A program made the position numbers and the translations under genes. A model generated the notes under the pieces. That model made no database searches. It was not told the DNA's origin and saw only the letters and a list, made by a program, of their open reading frames with translations. A DNA stretch of 64,000 nucleotides, taken from NCBI RefSeq assembly GCF_965638725.1, contig NC_134949.1, forward strand, positions 17,048,951-17,112,950, written 5' to 3'. Below are positions 13,246 to 25,580 of this stretch, piece after piece (the stretch's first letter is position 1; every line of letters starts with the position of its first letter). This DNA comes from Aptenodytes patagonicus. Taxonomy: Eukaryota > Chordata > Aves > Sphenisciformes > Spheniscidae.

Positions 13246-13268
13246 GCGGCGGCGGCGGCGGCGGCGGG
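13246..13268. repeat. GGC trinucleotide run in the CELSR1 promoter
   Basis: About seven and a half perfect GGC units followed by a G run lie within the CpG island. They are probably in the 5' untranslated region or core promoter on the minus strand, where they read GCC. Confidence 0.85.
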
Positions 13269-13560
13269 GGCCGGGCCGGGTCCGGCCCCGCGGGGCTCTC
13301 GCCTCGCCGCCCGGCGCCTCTCGGCGGCCGGCCCCGGCCCCGCGCCGCGGCAGCCGGGAGAGCTGCCCGCCCCAGCTGGGGGGCTGCGCTGGGTGGAGGC
13401 TGCGCGGGCGGCTGGCGGAACGGGTACCGCGGCTGCGGCCCCGCTGCCCCCGCCAGAAACGGCGCTCCGAGGGGCGGAGGTGCAGCGGGAAGGCGCTGCG
13501 CTGCGGCTCGCAGCCGCTTCCCCACGTAGTAGCCACCTGTCGTCTCGGATCCGTCGTCCA

Positions 13561-16500
13561 GAACAAAGTTAAACTGAATTTTATTTTTTTTTTTTTAATT
13601 CTCCCCATGGAGGAAAATAAAAGTAGAATTACTTTTCAGGGCAAAATCAGCATCTTCTGCCTGACTTAGGGACGGCCGCGTACCCCGGCGGTAGGTTTTG
13701 CTGACGTGCTCCCGCTTTGCTCTGAACTATGCAACACAGCAGGTGGGATCTGGAGCCTTGAACTGAAGATTTCTTCGGGGCAATCGCAAGTAATTCTATA
13801 CGAGATGCAAACTTAGGTAGTGTGTGGAAAGAAGCAAAGCCAAACCCCGCATGGAAATGTTGCACTTGTGATCACAATGTCAATTCTGTGAATTTACGCT
13901 GAACACTTCACACCGTTTTACCTCTTTCTTTGTCAGGTACGCGCTGAAGTGGTGCGCCCAGGCTGAGCCCTCATCCCTGCGGCTGCAGTGTCCTCTTGCG
14001 GGTACGGCGAGAAGGACGCAGCCTGCCTGTGCGAGGGGCGCGGGAGCGGCGCGCCCGGAAAAGAAGTGGGTCACCTACCTGGGGTGCACATCATACCGTC
14101 GGTGGCAAGTACCGATGCTAATCCACAGAGACCTTGCGTACAAGAGCTTTACGTACAAAGAAGACCGGGGGGGGGGGGGGGTGGCGGAGGGGGGGCGAGC
14201 AATAAGCCGCCAAGGGTTGCCGGCTGGGATTTTGCAGAACGCTGTGCCTTGCAGGAGCTGGAAGGCAATTTTCAGAGCAATCTGTTACTGTCAGTTCAGG
14301 CTCTTCAGCACTTACAAGAAGACCGTGAAAAAACCAGATTCTTTCAACTGCTTTCATCCCCGGAACTGCATTATTGCAAGGGAAAAAAAAAAAAAAGCCC
14401 ACCTGGATTATTGCCAATTGTCTGTCAGGGGGAAAAAAGTTTTATAAATTGCAGTTTTGGAAGACGTTTAGCTGATTCAGCTTTACTCAATCAGATTATT
14501 TTTTTTTTAAATGGAATTCAGAAGCTTAGTTGGCTTTTCACATCCTCCGATGAAAATGATAGTTCATGAAAAGGAAGAGGAAAGAAATAGGTTAAAAAAA
14601 AATTTAAACATAACCTCCCCTTTATCAAGTTTGAGTGGATGTGGTGACCTGTTTTATACTCCAAAAATCAAGCAACTCACCCTGTAGCTGGTTTAAATCA
14701 TATCAACATTAACTTGGGATCTGCGTAAGAAAACCCTAGTTTAAGTCCATATTTTTCTCACCCCTCTCTACATATTCTTGCTGCGATGCTTAATGCCCAC
14801 GTTTTGAAAAATAAGCTTTTGTTACAAAATAATCCTTCTCTATGGCTTTTTAAAAGTGAGATCCAAGTACATGTTTCCAGAGTTTTTATGAGATTAAATA
14901 GATTGCAAGAAAAGACAGTTTAAACTTTTTTTCTCTCCATTTTATTGCAACAAGAGGCAACATCCGGGAGTCTGGAAAGGGAAGATATTGTAAAGGCATC
15001 TGTATGAAACCAATTATGTGCGTGATTACACAAAATCCTCCATCCTATTCCTGTTTGTATGACTTGCCCTCTCTTTTCAGTTAGTTTTGTCTTGTTTAGC
15101 ATCTGATGTGTTTCACTGTTTCCTCATTAATTGTATAATCCCTATTGTTCCTTCCATGCGTTACACCACTTGTCATACAATTTTACTATAAAAATAGATT
15201 TCAAATGCAAAATGGTGAATATAGTATTGAAGGCCGACTCGTTGCCCTAGTGAAAGGAGTGGGTTATTTAACACGTTGGCAACTCAAATCACTTGTCAGC
15301 CACAGGCAGTGGTGAGATGTCTCACGCCTGTTCCCATATCACTCTGTGCAGAAACGGGAGCCGCTGCTTGGTCAGAGGTCGGGGCTGCCGTGATCTGTTT
15401 CTGCTGCTGCTTCTGTGGGTCCAGAAGAGTCAGAGAAGGCAACGGTGAAACCGAACAGTTGGTAAAGGCAACTCAAGGTAGGGAGGAAAATCAGAATTAC
15501 ATCTGTCTCGTGTTTTAACTGGCAAGTTTTCAATGAAGGCCGATCCTTCTAAGAAAATCGGATACTCCCTTTGGGTCTGATTCTGCAGATTTTCTGGTAT
15601 ATGCTGCCCTCTTCTATGGAAGAAATCACACCGACATCACCACGATGGGCGACATCCATAAAAATATGCAAGTGGGCGAGGTTTTGCCTGACCCTTTGTT
15701 TCCTTGGTACCAATCGATGACATATTCATTTCACAGTTCAAAAAATGCTCTGTTTCGACTTGTCCGGGAGTGAAGTATTTCGAGTTTCTTTCCAAAGCGA
15801 ATTTAAAACAAAACTGAGAAGCTAAAAAAAAAAAAAGATAGCATTGTTACCCAGCTCCGTTCAGTGCTCAGCTCTAAAAAAAATATAATTAAACTTCAAG
15901 GGATTTTCTTAAAACATGAAGTTTACAAGACCAGGGAAGAGACCAAGAATCATTCCTTGATTGAAACTGCTGTGAGGGCTGTAGCCCAGAGGAAGAGGAA
16001 TGCGGAGCTGGGGTTGCCGGCGTCTAGATCTGGTAACATTTTTAAGGTTGGGAATGAAGTGATGCAGTGTAACATCCATCCCTGTGGAGGAGGCGGTTCT
16101 CTGGAAGGAGACGGAGCTTTTCTCATCTCGGCCCATCAGTACTTTGAGGAAAGACTTAAAAATTCACATTCAGTAATGCCGTGTTACAAATAGTTCACTT
16201 TTTCTTTAAGAATAACAGTGGTGAAAAGCTTTTTGTCATGGGATTTGAGAAGTATATTGCAAAAAGGTGATATGCAGTGTGTGTCCCCCCACAACCAGTG
16301 GTTTTACCTTCTGAACTCTTGCTTGGGGGGAGGTTATGCACGAGAAGAAAAAATATCCTCAAATTTAGGCATCCATGCAACACGAACTATATCTTGTATG
16401 GGATCTCTATATACATCGTATTAACGTAAATTGATACATGTAACACGTATTCATAACCACATTTATTTACCTCACAAATGCACCAGTGATCTATTCCTGC

Positions 16501-18430
16501 GAAAGTAACGATTTGAGAAAATAATCTGAGAAACCACAACAGCCAGCAATAAAGCAGCCTTTAACCACACTTTATTCTTCAACCTTACAATTTTTCAGCA
16601 CCTGGAAAGAAATTAGAAGTTTTGTGCCACACATTAGTAGTGAACAAAACTAGGTTCTGCAGGGGAACGTTATTTATTATCCATGATTTCAAATAAACTG
16701 ACAACATACTAGACATGAAAAAAAAAACCCAAATAACAAATAACTTGCTAGTTTTTAGGCTACCTGTGCTGGTTGCTGTTACATCCTAACCTCAAGGTTG
16801 GGTCTCTTCATTGTCTGAGACGGCACATCAGCAAACATCAGTCTTCTGTGATCCCAGACACAGTCTAATAAAAAAAGAGAGGGACAAGCTAAGAGGAATT
16901 CCTCAATTTTGAAGGTGAGCCTTGCTCTGATGTTGTTCCCCCTGCCCATGGCAGGACACAGGTGGGAGCCCTGGGCTGCCGCCGGCTGACTTGCCCCTGG
17001 TTTTCTGGGGCTGGGCACTGCAGAGGGGGACTCTGTCTGCCCAAAGCACCTGCAGGAGACCTTGTCCCAGGGCAGTGTGCAAACTGGTCCGAGGACTGGA
17101 GCTGAGTCCCAGTGTCACTCTAGTGAATTTAAATTGGATAAAACCAGGATTTTAGACAGAGATTTTCTCTGAGCACTACAGAAAGAAAGCATGATAACAA
17201 GTTGCTCTGTGAACAGGCGTTTGGACTTCCAATCCCCATACGAATCTGTTCCATGTCCAGCCCAAGAATGTGCAAATGAGCAAAAGTAATTTATTTTTTC
17301 ATGTTTCATCTGAGTTTATCTTAAGAATAGAAGAATTAGTTTGAGCTCCATAGGTGAAACTTGAACCTTCACCTATCACAGCAATCACATGGGTTTGGAA
17401 ACGTTTCAGAAAATACTTCTATTGCTAACATTCATTATTCTTAAAGCCAAGAACGGATTCCAAAACGCTGGGATCCTTCTTGCAGGAGTGATGTTCAAGG
17501 CTTCTTGGCTGTATGTAGCTTCTCTTTTGTAGAAAGAGAAGAAACCACTTAGAGCTCTTAGACAGCAAGTTTGTTGTAGCCAATCGTACTGTTGCTTCTT
17601 TTAAAATCCTCGGTGGAGATAGATAGCAGCGATTCGGTGTTGGAACTTGTTTATTTCCTTAGACTTAATACCATCCATTTATAATTTACCCTAAGGAGCT
17701 CAGCTCCACCCTTCTCAAACACTGCCTGTGAATTTCCTCACTCTAAATTGGTTTGGGTATTTTTTTTCCCTCCTCACTTACATTAGCTAAAGGCTCCACT
17801 AGTTACAACATGCAAATAGACAAATAAATCAATAGAAGAGCAAATTTCATGCCCAAGAATTGCATGGTGGCCAAAAGCAACTAAAAGCTGAACACAGCTC
17901 GGCTTCTATTTATGGGAAAAGTGATGCAGAGGCTAATGCATCAGAAATGTAGTTCTACAAACTAACAAGCTCTGTAACTAATTCTGTAACAAACTAGTAT
18001 GTAAATCCTGAAACCAATGATCCAGTCCAAGTAAGCAGAGTAGGAAGCCCAGGTCTATAGATTCATGTGATTTTCTTTACTTTTCAGATCTCTCCTTAAC
18101 AGAGGTACTGAGTGAAAAACAAACCCTTGGAAATTACCTTTTACTGTTTGTTTTGCAGGACTTGCCCTTTCTCTCTCACAGGGTCTCAACCTACGTTGAG
18201 ATTAACAAGATTTAATTTAACAGATTAAAAAATCAGCCCTCGTGGCTTTGCCCAAGAGGTTCAAGTGAGTTTGTTGCAAGTTTGCTGTCAGCCCATCAAA
18301 ATAAAGGTGCAGCAGGACAGGTTTCCTAGCTTTGCCAGCTTCTGTTATTTAATCAGGGGATTAGGGGACTAATTAATAAGAAAAGAGTGCAAAAGGTAGA
18401 CACATCTAGCTTGGCTAAGAGGCAGGTTAG
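13561..18430. other. Intergenic DNA upstream of CELSR1, no gene seen
   Basis: Composition falls from the CpG island to ordinary AT-rich DNA by about 14260. A moderately GC-rich shoulder at about 13960-14260 could belong to the promoter region, and a poly-G tract lies at 14167-14196. Open frames up to 193 codons (13988-14569, plus) run through the G tract and A homopolymers and have no recognisable domain. No repeat family was identified with confidence in the rest. Proximal regulatory elements of CELSR1 would be expected here but cannot be read by eye. Confidence 0.6.
14167..14196 (+). repeat. Poly-G tract with G-quadruplex potential
   Basis: About fifteen consecutive G bases are followed by TGGCGGA and seven more G. 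The G-rich strand is the plus strand and could form a G-quadruplex. It lies roughly 1.5 kb upstream of the CELSR1 start codon. Confidence 0.8.
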
Positions 18431-18773
18431 GAACTGGAGCGTGCTGGAGTCTCTGGAGTCTAACACCACATTACAAATATCCAGGTGTAGTCACCAAGGA
18501 GCAGTTACTGATGGTGGTACAAGAACATGAGGAGCAAGGAGATGACATGGAAGATGAGTGGATTGAGTAGTAGGGTTCAAGTACTGATAGAGATGTTTCT
18601 GGCTGTGGAGCAGCCTTCTGCAGGACTGCACAGCATGCTCACAGGGTAGGCATGCTCTGCATTTACATGGGAGTATGGAGATAATGTTCTTGTACCACTG
18701 TCAGCAATTGCTCCTTGGTGACTACACCTGGATGTTTGTAACATGTTGTTAGACTCCAGCCTGCTCCAGTTTC
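18431..18773. repeat. Foldback element: long imperfect inverted repeat
   Basis: The left arm at 18431-18526 is reverse-complemented by the right arm at 18686-18773, with about 88% identity by eye and one 8-base insertion in the left arm (a local duplication around 'ctggagtct'). The best-preserved core is 'aggtgtagtcaccaaggagc'. The spacer is about 160 bases. Neither arm resembles CR1, the LTR family or histone sequence. It could be a small foldback transposon or a local inverted duplication. No target-site duplication could be defined because the outer edges fade gradually. Confidence 0.7.
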
Positions 18774-18939
18774 TCCCCTAGTAATTCCTTAAGCTCTTTC
18801 TACTCTTTTGACACCCATTTAGTATTGAAACATTGTTTTCCAGGGATTTTAATGCCTCCAAAATATTTTTTTCTGGAGTGAACTAATATTTTCTGAACTT
18901 TTTATGGTTTATGTAGAGACAGGATTAGTTTTTTTCCTC

Positions 18940-19130
18940 CAATCTCCATTACTTTGTGCTTATCGGCACCGAGCATCATCTGCCATTATATTGCCCGCTT
19001 GCTCAGCACCATGAGATTCTTCTTCACCCCTCCAGAAGCCAGTTAGATTTGATGGTGTTAGATTCAACAATCCTGACTATTTTTGTAACATCTACACACT
19101 CAGTCACCTTTCTGTTCAGCTCTTTCCCAG
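18940..19130 (-). mobile_element. Very old CR1/L3-like LINE fragment, reverse orientation
   Basis: The plus strand reads with phrases characteristic of the antisense of ancient amniote CR1/L3 elements, such as 'catctgccattatattgccc' followed by 'ctcagcaccatgagattctt'. The element therefore runs on the minus strand. It is heavily diverged and full of small gaps, so no coding capacity remains. Recognition rests on remembered consensus phrasing and the edges are approximate. Confidence 0.55.
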
Positions 19131-22100
19131 CAGTGGGGTTTTGTAGCCTGTTTTCCATAAGCTTGCTGTAGGCTCCTCGGACACAGCAACCTGTGCACAG
19201 GAAAACCATCGAGGGAAATTCCTTCAACTGCTTATAAAAGAGTATTCAAAGATCTTCTGGTGGTTGGGCATAAAGGCAGATTGAAAGCAAGGACACCGTG
19301 ACTTTGGTCTAAACTGTTCCTTTTCCAGAAGTCAAATTACATTCAAAGGCAAGGTATTTCAGACTCTTAGGGGAGGAAGCACACAGCTGTAATGAAACAC
19401 TTGCAAGCAAGGGATTAGTTGACCTGTTGGAAAAATAAAAACATCAACTGAAATGCTCAACGTGGGAATATGAAGTCAGTGTAACAGGTTGCTGGGATAA
19501 CAGTGGGGTTTGAGGCTTTGTGGCTGTCTCAGCAAAGAGACCGAGAAGGTGATGTAGGTGTTCAGCATCTCTCTTAATCATTGTATTTTTTGCAGATGAG
19601 GTATTATGGCCATCGCTATTTCCTCCCCTTTCTTAGTGTTATTTCATACCTAGAGTGCAATGGGAAGATACAGTCCTGGTTTCTAGTCCTGGTTTGGAAG
19701 CACACCATGCACCACAATCACTTTTCATCTTTTCCCAAGAGGCCTAGGAATAGTAATTTTTTTTATCTTAGATGCATTTCGTAACGTATTTCTGAGCATT
19801 TGTCATCATCCCTGGGGCTTGGCACCTCTGAATGTGAAAAAATAGAAAGTGTTTTGAAAAGCCAGTATACCAAATGGCTTTAAAAAGCATGACTGAGATG
19901 GGCCCCGGTTTAGGCTCTCTCTGGCGCTGGGACGGGTATGCAGAGGCACCACGTCCTGCAGACATCCAGAGCGGTCAGGCCTAAGTGCTGGTGCAGGACC
20001 GGCGCGTTGCACCGCTGCTGTGCTCTCAGGCTGAGCTTTGCCTTGTGCCAGCTCACCCCCTTGGCCAGCCCATGCCAGGCTGGGCTTAGCACAGCCCTGA
20101 GTCCATGCCCAGTGAGAAACTTGGAAGGGGTTACCCTGTGTATGTCAGGAAAGGTAAAAGAGCTTTTCTCTGGGTGCAAGCCATGCCGTACCAGTTGGCC
20201 TCCGTGCCAAAGAACAGCCCCTGCCCTGATTTATTTCCCAGTCTAAACAAAGTGAAAAGAGAGGTTTCACTTCAAAGCCATGAAACATACTGCGTTTTCA
20301 AAATCCAGTGCTTTAACTGTCCACTTTTCTGCTCCTCTGCTAGGTATGTAGCATCGAGGCTCTTCCTGGGGGGGATCAGTTGTCCTGCCTCTCCAGCAGC
20401 CTTCATGGAGCTCACCACTTATTAGCAGATCATGTCTCTGGTTGCTGGATTCCTTCGGGGATCACTCAATATTGTTTCATAAAAGAGAGGAAGAACATTT
20501 GCACTCTTAATGAATTTAGTTGTCATCGCTTGTCAGCTTTGTGCTCTGAGGTCTTGGTTAAGTAGCGTAATTATAATTATATTTATATCTAGGTAATTAT
20601 AATCTGGGAAACGGTCCAAATTCTGCTTTTTAAGTAAAATTGGTCAAGCCTATTTGCAGCGACGGGAGCCCCTCTGCACGCAGCAGTCTCACCGGCAGCA
20701 CCAGAGTGGCTGTGGAAGGATGCGCTGTGTGGAAACAAGGGGACCCACTTTCTTGCTCAGGTACAGCCAGGGGTCATTTCTTATTCTGCCTAGCATTCTC
20801 CGAAACACCCTTATCTTCAGATATTCTAGCCTGGAAGCTGTAGTCAGGAAAAAGGACAAAAATAATCACTGGTTACACAGGCTGGGGAGTGGGATGGTCA
20901 TTAGGCTGTCAGGCTTGTACTCCATCCCTACCGCTGCTGCCAAGCTGATTTTCCCTATACCGACAGACACGGGTCCCACAGTCCTCAAAGAAACAGGAGT
21001 CACACAAGATGATTTTTCATGGAGTGGCTTTGGTTTCAATCCCACCGTCGCTCTTGCCACAGTCATGGTTCCCGGACAAACAGGACAGGGCTCTGCAGAG
21101 CCGAAACAGCACTATAAGCACCCTACCTGCTTCTCCAGACCTGACCTACAGCTATAAATGCTGTCTTGATGATTTCTTTGTCCTCAGGGGCACAAAATAC
21201 ATTTTCATGTGAAAAAAATCCTCTGGGAATATCTCTAACCACTCCTACTGGAGTGTGCATTATCCCCCCTAGCTGCTGTCTCTACAATTAGTTGCACCTT
21301 CTGCCACATCACATTAGGAAAATGCAGGGTGCCCCTGGGTTTTGCAGGCCATGGGCGAAGTGTCGGGACTCCCACCATCATCTCTGCTACTCATCCAGGG
21401 AGCATCGCTGTAACATTAGAAAGCGCTAATCTCCATTTCCACCCACAGTGCAAAAAAAAGAAATATTTTCTGAACTATGAGGAGGCTGAGAGACTTGGAA
21501 CTAAAAATATTCCTGCAGCTGCCACTGTCACTGATGAAAAAGGTTGTCAAAATTGGCTTATTCTGAAAATTTTAACCAGCAAACTGTGCTGTCAGCACAG
21601 GCAGGGGCAGAGAAGGGTCCTGGGTTAGTCACGGGACATAGTGCTGGGATGCTGGACTTCTCACGGGTGGATATCACTGGGCGCTAATGGGTTGCGTCTT
21701 GGGACAGGGGATGAAGGGAAGCCTTCAGTCTTTTTGTTTGGAAGAGGGAATTCTCCTATTCTCCCTTTGCTTTCTCACCCAGCTGCATGTTGCATATACC
21801 CTGCAGATGCCAGAGCATCTGGGAATAGTGGGCTGCTGAAGGCATATTGCCCTGTACCTGCATCTTATTCTAATACAACCAAGATTGCTCCCTGTCCTAA
21901 TCCATGATCTCCATCCGTTGTACGGCCATATGGCTCTCTTGGAAAGGCCTTGCTTTTCTCATATACTGTAACTTTTGATCAGATGGTTTGTTCACCCCGA
22001 AGGCAGCATTTTTCTAAAATAAAGAAGGGGTCAGCCTTGCTAATCCATTAGGTAGGAACTTGGTGGCTGATAGAGTACATTCAATGAAACCTCTCCTCTC

Positions 22101-22454
22101 AGGTGAGCTCTGCAGCATTTTTCTCCTGGTTCTGTGCAGTGGAGGGTTGTGCTGTTTATCAGGTTTTCTGATCATTACTTTGCGGAGTGTTTCTTTGTCT
22201 CATTTTCCTTGCTACTTCTGGTGAGCGACAGTTTGGTTTTGATGAGGTTGCACGAGTCTTTTCAGCCAAACCGCAATACTGAATGTGTCTGCCATGAATG
22301 AGCTCAGAGCAAAATCTCTGCTTCTCTACCTGCCCTGTTATACTGACCTAGCTAATGGAGCCAAATTCATTCTGATCCAGAAAATCCTCTTAAATCATGG
22401 GAATAGCTGAAAGCGGAATTTGGCCTACTGTGCACAGGGCCTGGGTCAGGGCCA
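19131..22454. other. Intergenic DNA, no gene seen
   Basis: No gene or confidently identified repeat was found. Open frames up to 167 codons (20654-21157, plus) have no recognisable domain, no signal peptide and no flanking splice pattern that supports them. An AT-rich semi-palindromic patch lies at about 20567-20605. Confidence 0.55.
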
Positions 22455-23060
22455 GGACTACTGAGCCAGTGATGTGCCCTCACCGCAAAGCAAGCTAACA
22501 GTATCCTGGGCTGCATTAGGCAAAGTATTGCCAGCAGGTGGAGGGAGGTGATCCTTCCCCTCTGCTCAGCACTGGGGAGGCCACAACTGGAGTCCTGTGT
22601 CCAGTTCTGGGCTCCCCAGTTCAAGAGAGACATGGACATACTGGAGAGAGTCCAACAAGGGCCATGAAGGGACTGGAGCATCTCTCCTGTGAGGAAAGTC
22701 TGAGAGAGCTGGGACTGTTCAGCCTGGAGAAGATCTTAATGTATATAAACACCTGAAGGGAGGGTGCAAAGAGGATGGAGCCAGGCTCTTCTCAGTAGGA
22801 CCAGAGGCAACGGGCACAAACTGAAACACAGGAGGTTCCTTCTGAACATCAAGGAAACACCTTTTCACTGTGAGGGTGACTGAGCACTGGCACAGGTTGC
22901 CCAGAGAGGTTGTGGAGTCGCCATCCTTGGAGATATTCAAAAGCCGTCTGTCCCTGGGCCTGGGCAACCTGGTTTAGGTGGCCCTGCCTAAGCAGGGGAT
23001 TGAACCAGATAACTTCCAGAGGTCCCTTCCAACCTCAACCATTCTGTGATACTGTGATTC
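22455..23060 (+). mobile_element. CR1 LINE 3' fragment (reverse-transcriptase tail and 3' end), older copy
   Basis: This is a plus-strand 5'-truncated CR1. The start encodes a recognisable reverse-transcriptase C-terminal stretch ([15 protein letters not shown], then CVQFWAP) interrupted by stops. It continues through 'gggactgttcagcctggaga' to the CR1 3' terminus, ending with 'cattctgtgatactgtgatt', an imperfect octamer tail typical of chicken-repeat 1. Many stops and small deletions show it is older than the pair at 29-32 kb, and its tail sequence suggests a different subfamily. The short open frame inside (22538-22756) is only a surviving piece of the RT frame. Confidence 0.9.
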
Positions 23061-25039
23061 AAAACAGGGCAGTGAACAGCAGAGAAGGGGCAGGATAAAA
23101 CAGGGCAAGAAAGATGGAGCGAGGTGAATTACTGAGGTGGAACAGAAGAGAGGTACGAGACTGTCAGGAGGGATCACCAGTTAGCGTTCCCTCTCTTCTG
23201 GCCCCGTCTGAAACCAGTCTCTCTTAGGACTTATTGAGATATAATACTGCAGTAGAAAGTGGCTGCAAACTGGAAAATGGCAATAATCTCACAGTTTGGC
23301 AGACTTCCTACCTGATACTGAACTTCTCAGGATGGTTGTCAGCGGTTTGTAGTCAGCCTGTGCCAAGCCAGCCCATCCTCCTGCAATACCGAGCCAGTGA
23401 AACCTGGAAGTGCCAGGAGAGCTGCCCACTATCTGCCCTGTCACTGGGTTTGGACACAGAGGTTTCCTGTGGATGTGCAGAGGTGATGGTGGGGTGATCC
23501 AAGAGACGTGGGTCCTAGTCAAACATTTTTCTGTGGTTTTCCCTCTCCCATAGAGTCTGAATCCCAGCAACTGGAACTGCTTTGGGACATGAGCTTGCAG
23601 CGCTGCAGTGCTTGATCAGAAGCAGCTGGCATGTCAAACACACACAGTGCTGGGTGGACCTCCCCGGCAGGCCTCATTGTTGGTGTTCATTTAGATTGCT
23701 GAATTATCCGTTGACAGTTTTGCTAAGTGAGATACGCTGGGATGTGATAATCATAACTGACATGTTGTCTGCTGCCAGGGCTGAGCCCAGCTTCCTTGCT
23801 TGGGCTGGATTGCCACTCTATTACTGTTATTAGCACTGTCATTGCAAGAGTTTATCTGGCATCCATTGGTGTATCTGAAAGCCATACAGACCTCTCTCCT
23901 TGCTCTTGGTGCTGCCAGAGGCTGGCCATGCAGTGAGGACCATGCCTGCAGGTGGGGTGGCCATGGCAGTGGGTGCTCAGCATCTCTCAGGCTGACCCCA
24001 CCAAGCACCGGTGTTCACCATGGACCATGTTCAGGGTTTCAGCACTGTGGGACCACTGACTGCCCGGAGACACAGTCTGACCAAAGGATGCAGGCAGACA
24101 GGACCTTCCAACGGGTCAGTGTCCACATCTGGCACAGGCTTTGCCTGCACTTACAGCAACAGAGCAGGCAGCCTGAGCCACACTGGGTTTGATAAAGGAA
24201 AGTCATCTCAAAATGAGTACAAATGTAGAGTGTTGCTGATTTTATAAATGATTCTTATTAATTATTCACACACAAACACACACACAGACCAAATTAAATG
24301 AACATTACTGCCTTTGCAAAGTCAAGCTCTCAAGAGTATGCCAGAATTAAGGTGACCTATGCATGCTATACAGCCTCCTCAAATAGATGTATTATGGGAA
24401 TATATTGCAGTTTCTCAGTGTAGCACTTGTACACTATGGACTTAATAATGGAAAAGATTTTAGCCCTCTTTCACATTTAGTTGAGGCTTTTCTGGCTATC
24501 TTTCTCGATTCCTATCATGGACCCCGTAGATAAACAGCTCCTGCTGAGGTTTGAAGTGTAATCTAGTGGGAGATGAGATGTGCTCCAGCAAATGCTTAGT
24601 AGCCTTTGGGGTTTTTCCTCAAACGTGAAGGTACTGGATGTGAGTGATACATAAAAATCAAGAATAAACAGACCAAAGGGCTTCCTGGCCTGTTACCCTG
24701 TCTCTGGCAGTGGCCAGTAACAGGTCCTGCAGGCAGAGCGTGAGCAGAGGACAAGCGGGTACTGGTGCTTCCCAAAAGTGCTTGCAGACTGCAACCATTT
24801 GTGGTCCAAAGAATTCCTGACCAGAAATGACGCTTTCATTTTTAATAGTGCCAAACGGATTTTTCTTCCACAAATTTGGCTGATTGCTTTCTGAACCGTG
24901 TAAACTTTGGCATCCTCCCGCAAACTGTTGTGAAGCTTCAGCACACGTTGTGTGAGCAGCCCTCCCCTTCCCTCCCTGTAGCATCTGCTACCTGCTCGGG
25001 GTCTCAGACAGCCTCAGACAGTGCCCTCTGCTCCCTTTC
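23061..25039. other. Intergenic DNA, no gene seen; CA microsatellite at 24268-24288
   Basis: Moderately GC-rich sequence with several chance open frames up to 130 codons, none recognisable. A short, interrupted CA repeat lies at 24268-24288. Nothing else could be supported. Confidence 0.55.
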
Positions 25040-25580
25040 TTCATACTGCTCAGGACTTCATGGGCAGCCATCATAGTCCCCCCTCAATTATTTATTTTCA
25101 GGGTTAATGGCTGTAATTTTTTTCTGTAACTGTTTTTTCCATCATATTTGCCTTGAGATGGGGTCCCAGAACTGCGCATCTTGTTTTGATTTGCAATAGC
25201 TGGTTCAGGTTGTATCTCTGCATATTGGAAGTTAGAATTGGGTTTGCTACTGGGTTTGACTTAAACTTATCTACCTTTTATCTGCAAATTTCACCTGCCA
25301 TTTTACTGGCCAATTTTTGAGTATTCTGAAACCCTTTTGCAACTGCTGAAATAACTTTCATCCTTATTACTTTGGTCAGCTGCATACAGTCGACCGATTT
25401 TACCCATTATCCCTGAAGGTCTATCATTCATCTTCTTTTGCAGATTTTTTAGAAATTAGTAGCTCAGAGCAGCCGCAGCACATGTCAGTATAGGACTCCT
25501 GGTGGGACTCCCCTTCCCTGTGAATATTGCCGGTGTATTCCTGTTTTTTGCCAATTGCTTCCTCACATGAAGACACTCTT
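25040..25580 (-). mobile_element. Very old CR1/L3-like LINE fragment, reverse orientation
   Basis: The plus strand carries, in the expected order, antisense phrases of the ancient CR1/L3 group: 'ggggtcccagaactg', then 'caaatttcacctgccatttt', then 'ctcctggtgggactcc'. The order and spacing support one element about 540 bases long on the minus strand. It is strongly diverged, with no intact frame. The edges are approximate and the exact subfamily cannot be assigned without a repeat library. Confidence 0.6.

Larger units (their letters stand above)
12690..13560 (-). promoter_or_regulatory. CELSR1: CpG-island promoter and 5' untranslated region of CELSR1
   Basis: The DNA upstream of the CELSR1 start codon is extremely GC- and CpG-rich, continuous with the GC-rich first 400 bases of the coding exon. 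It contains several GC-box-like CCCGCCC/GGGCGGG stretches, a CGTCC pentamer array and a GGC run. No convincing TATA box sits at a fixed distance, which is usual for CpG-island promoters with dispersed starts. An A-rich break at about 12990-13015 interrupts the island. The exact transcription start cannot be placed. Several long open frames on both strands here (Pro/Arg/Gly-rich) are by-products of composition and were not called as genes. Confidence 0.75.

Noticed and set aside
12776..13608. Several 150-250 codon Pro/Arg/Gly-rich frames in the CpG island
   Set aside because: Low-complexity translations of GC-rich promoter DNA on both strands, with no domain or conserved pattern.
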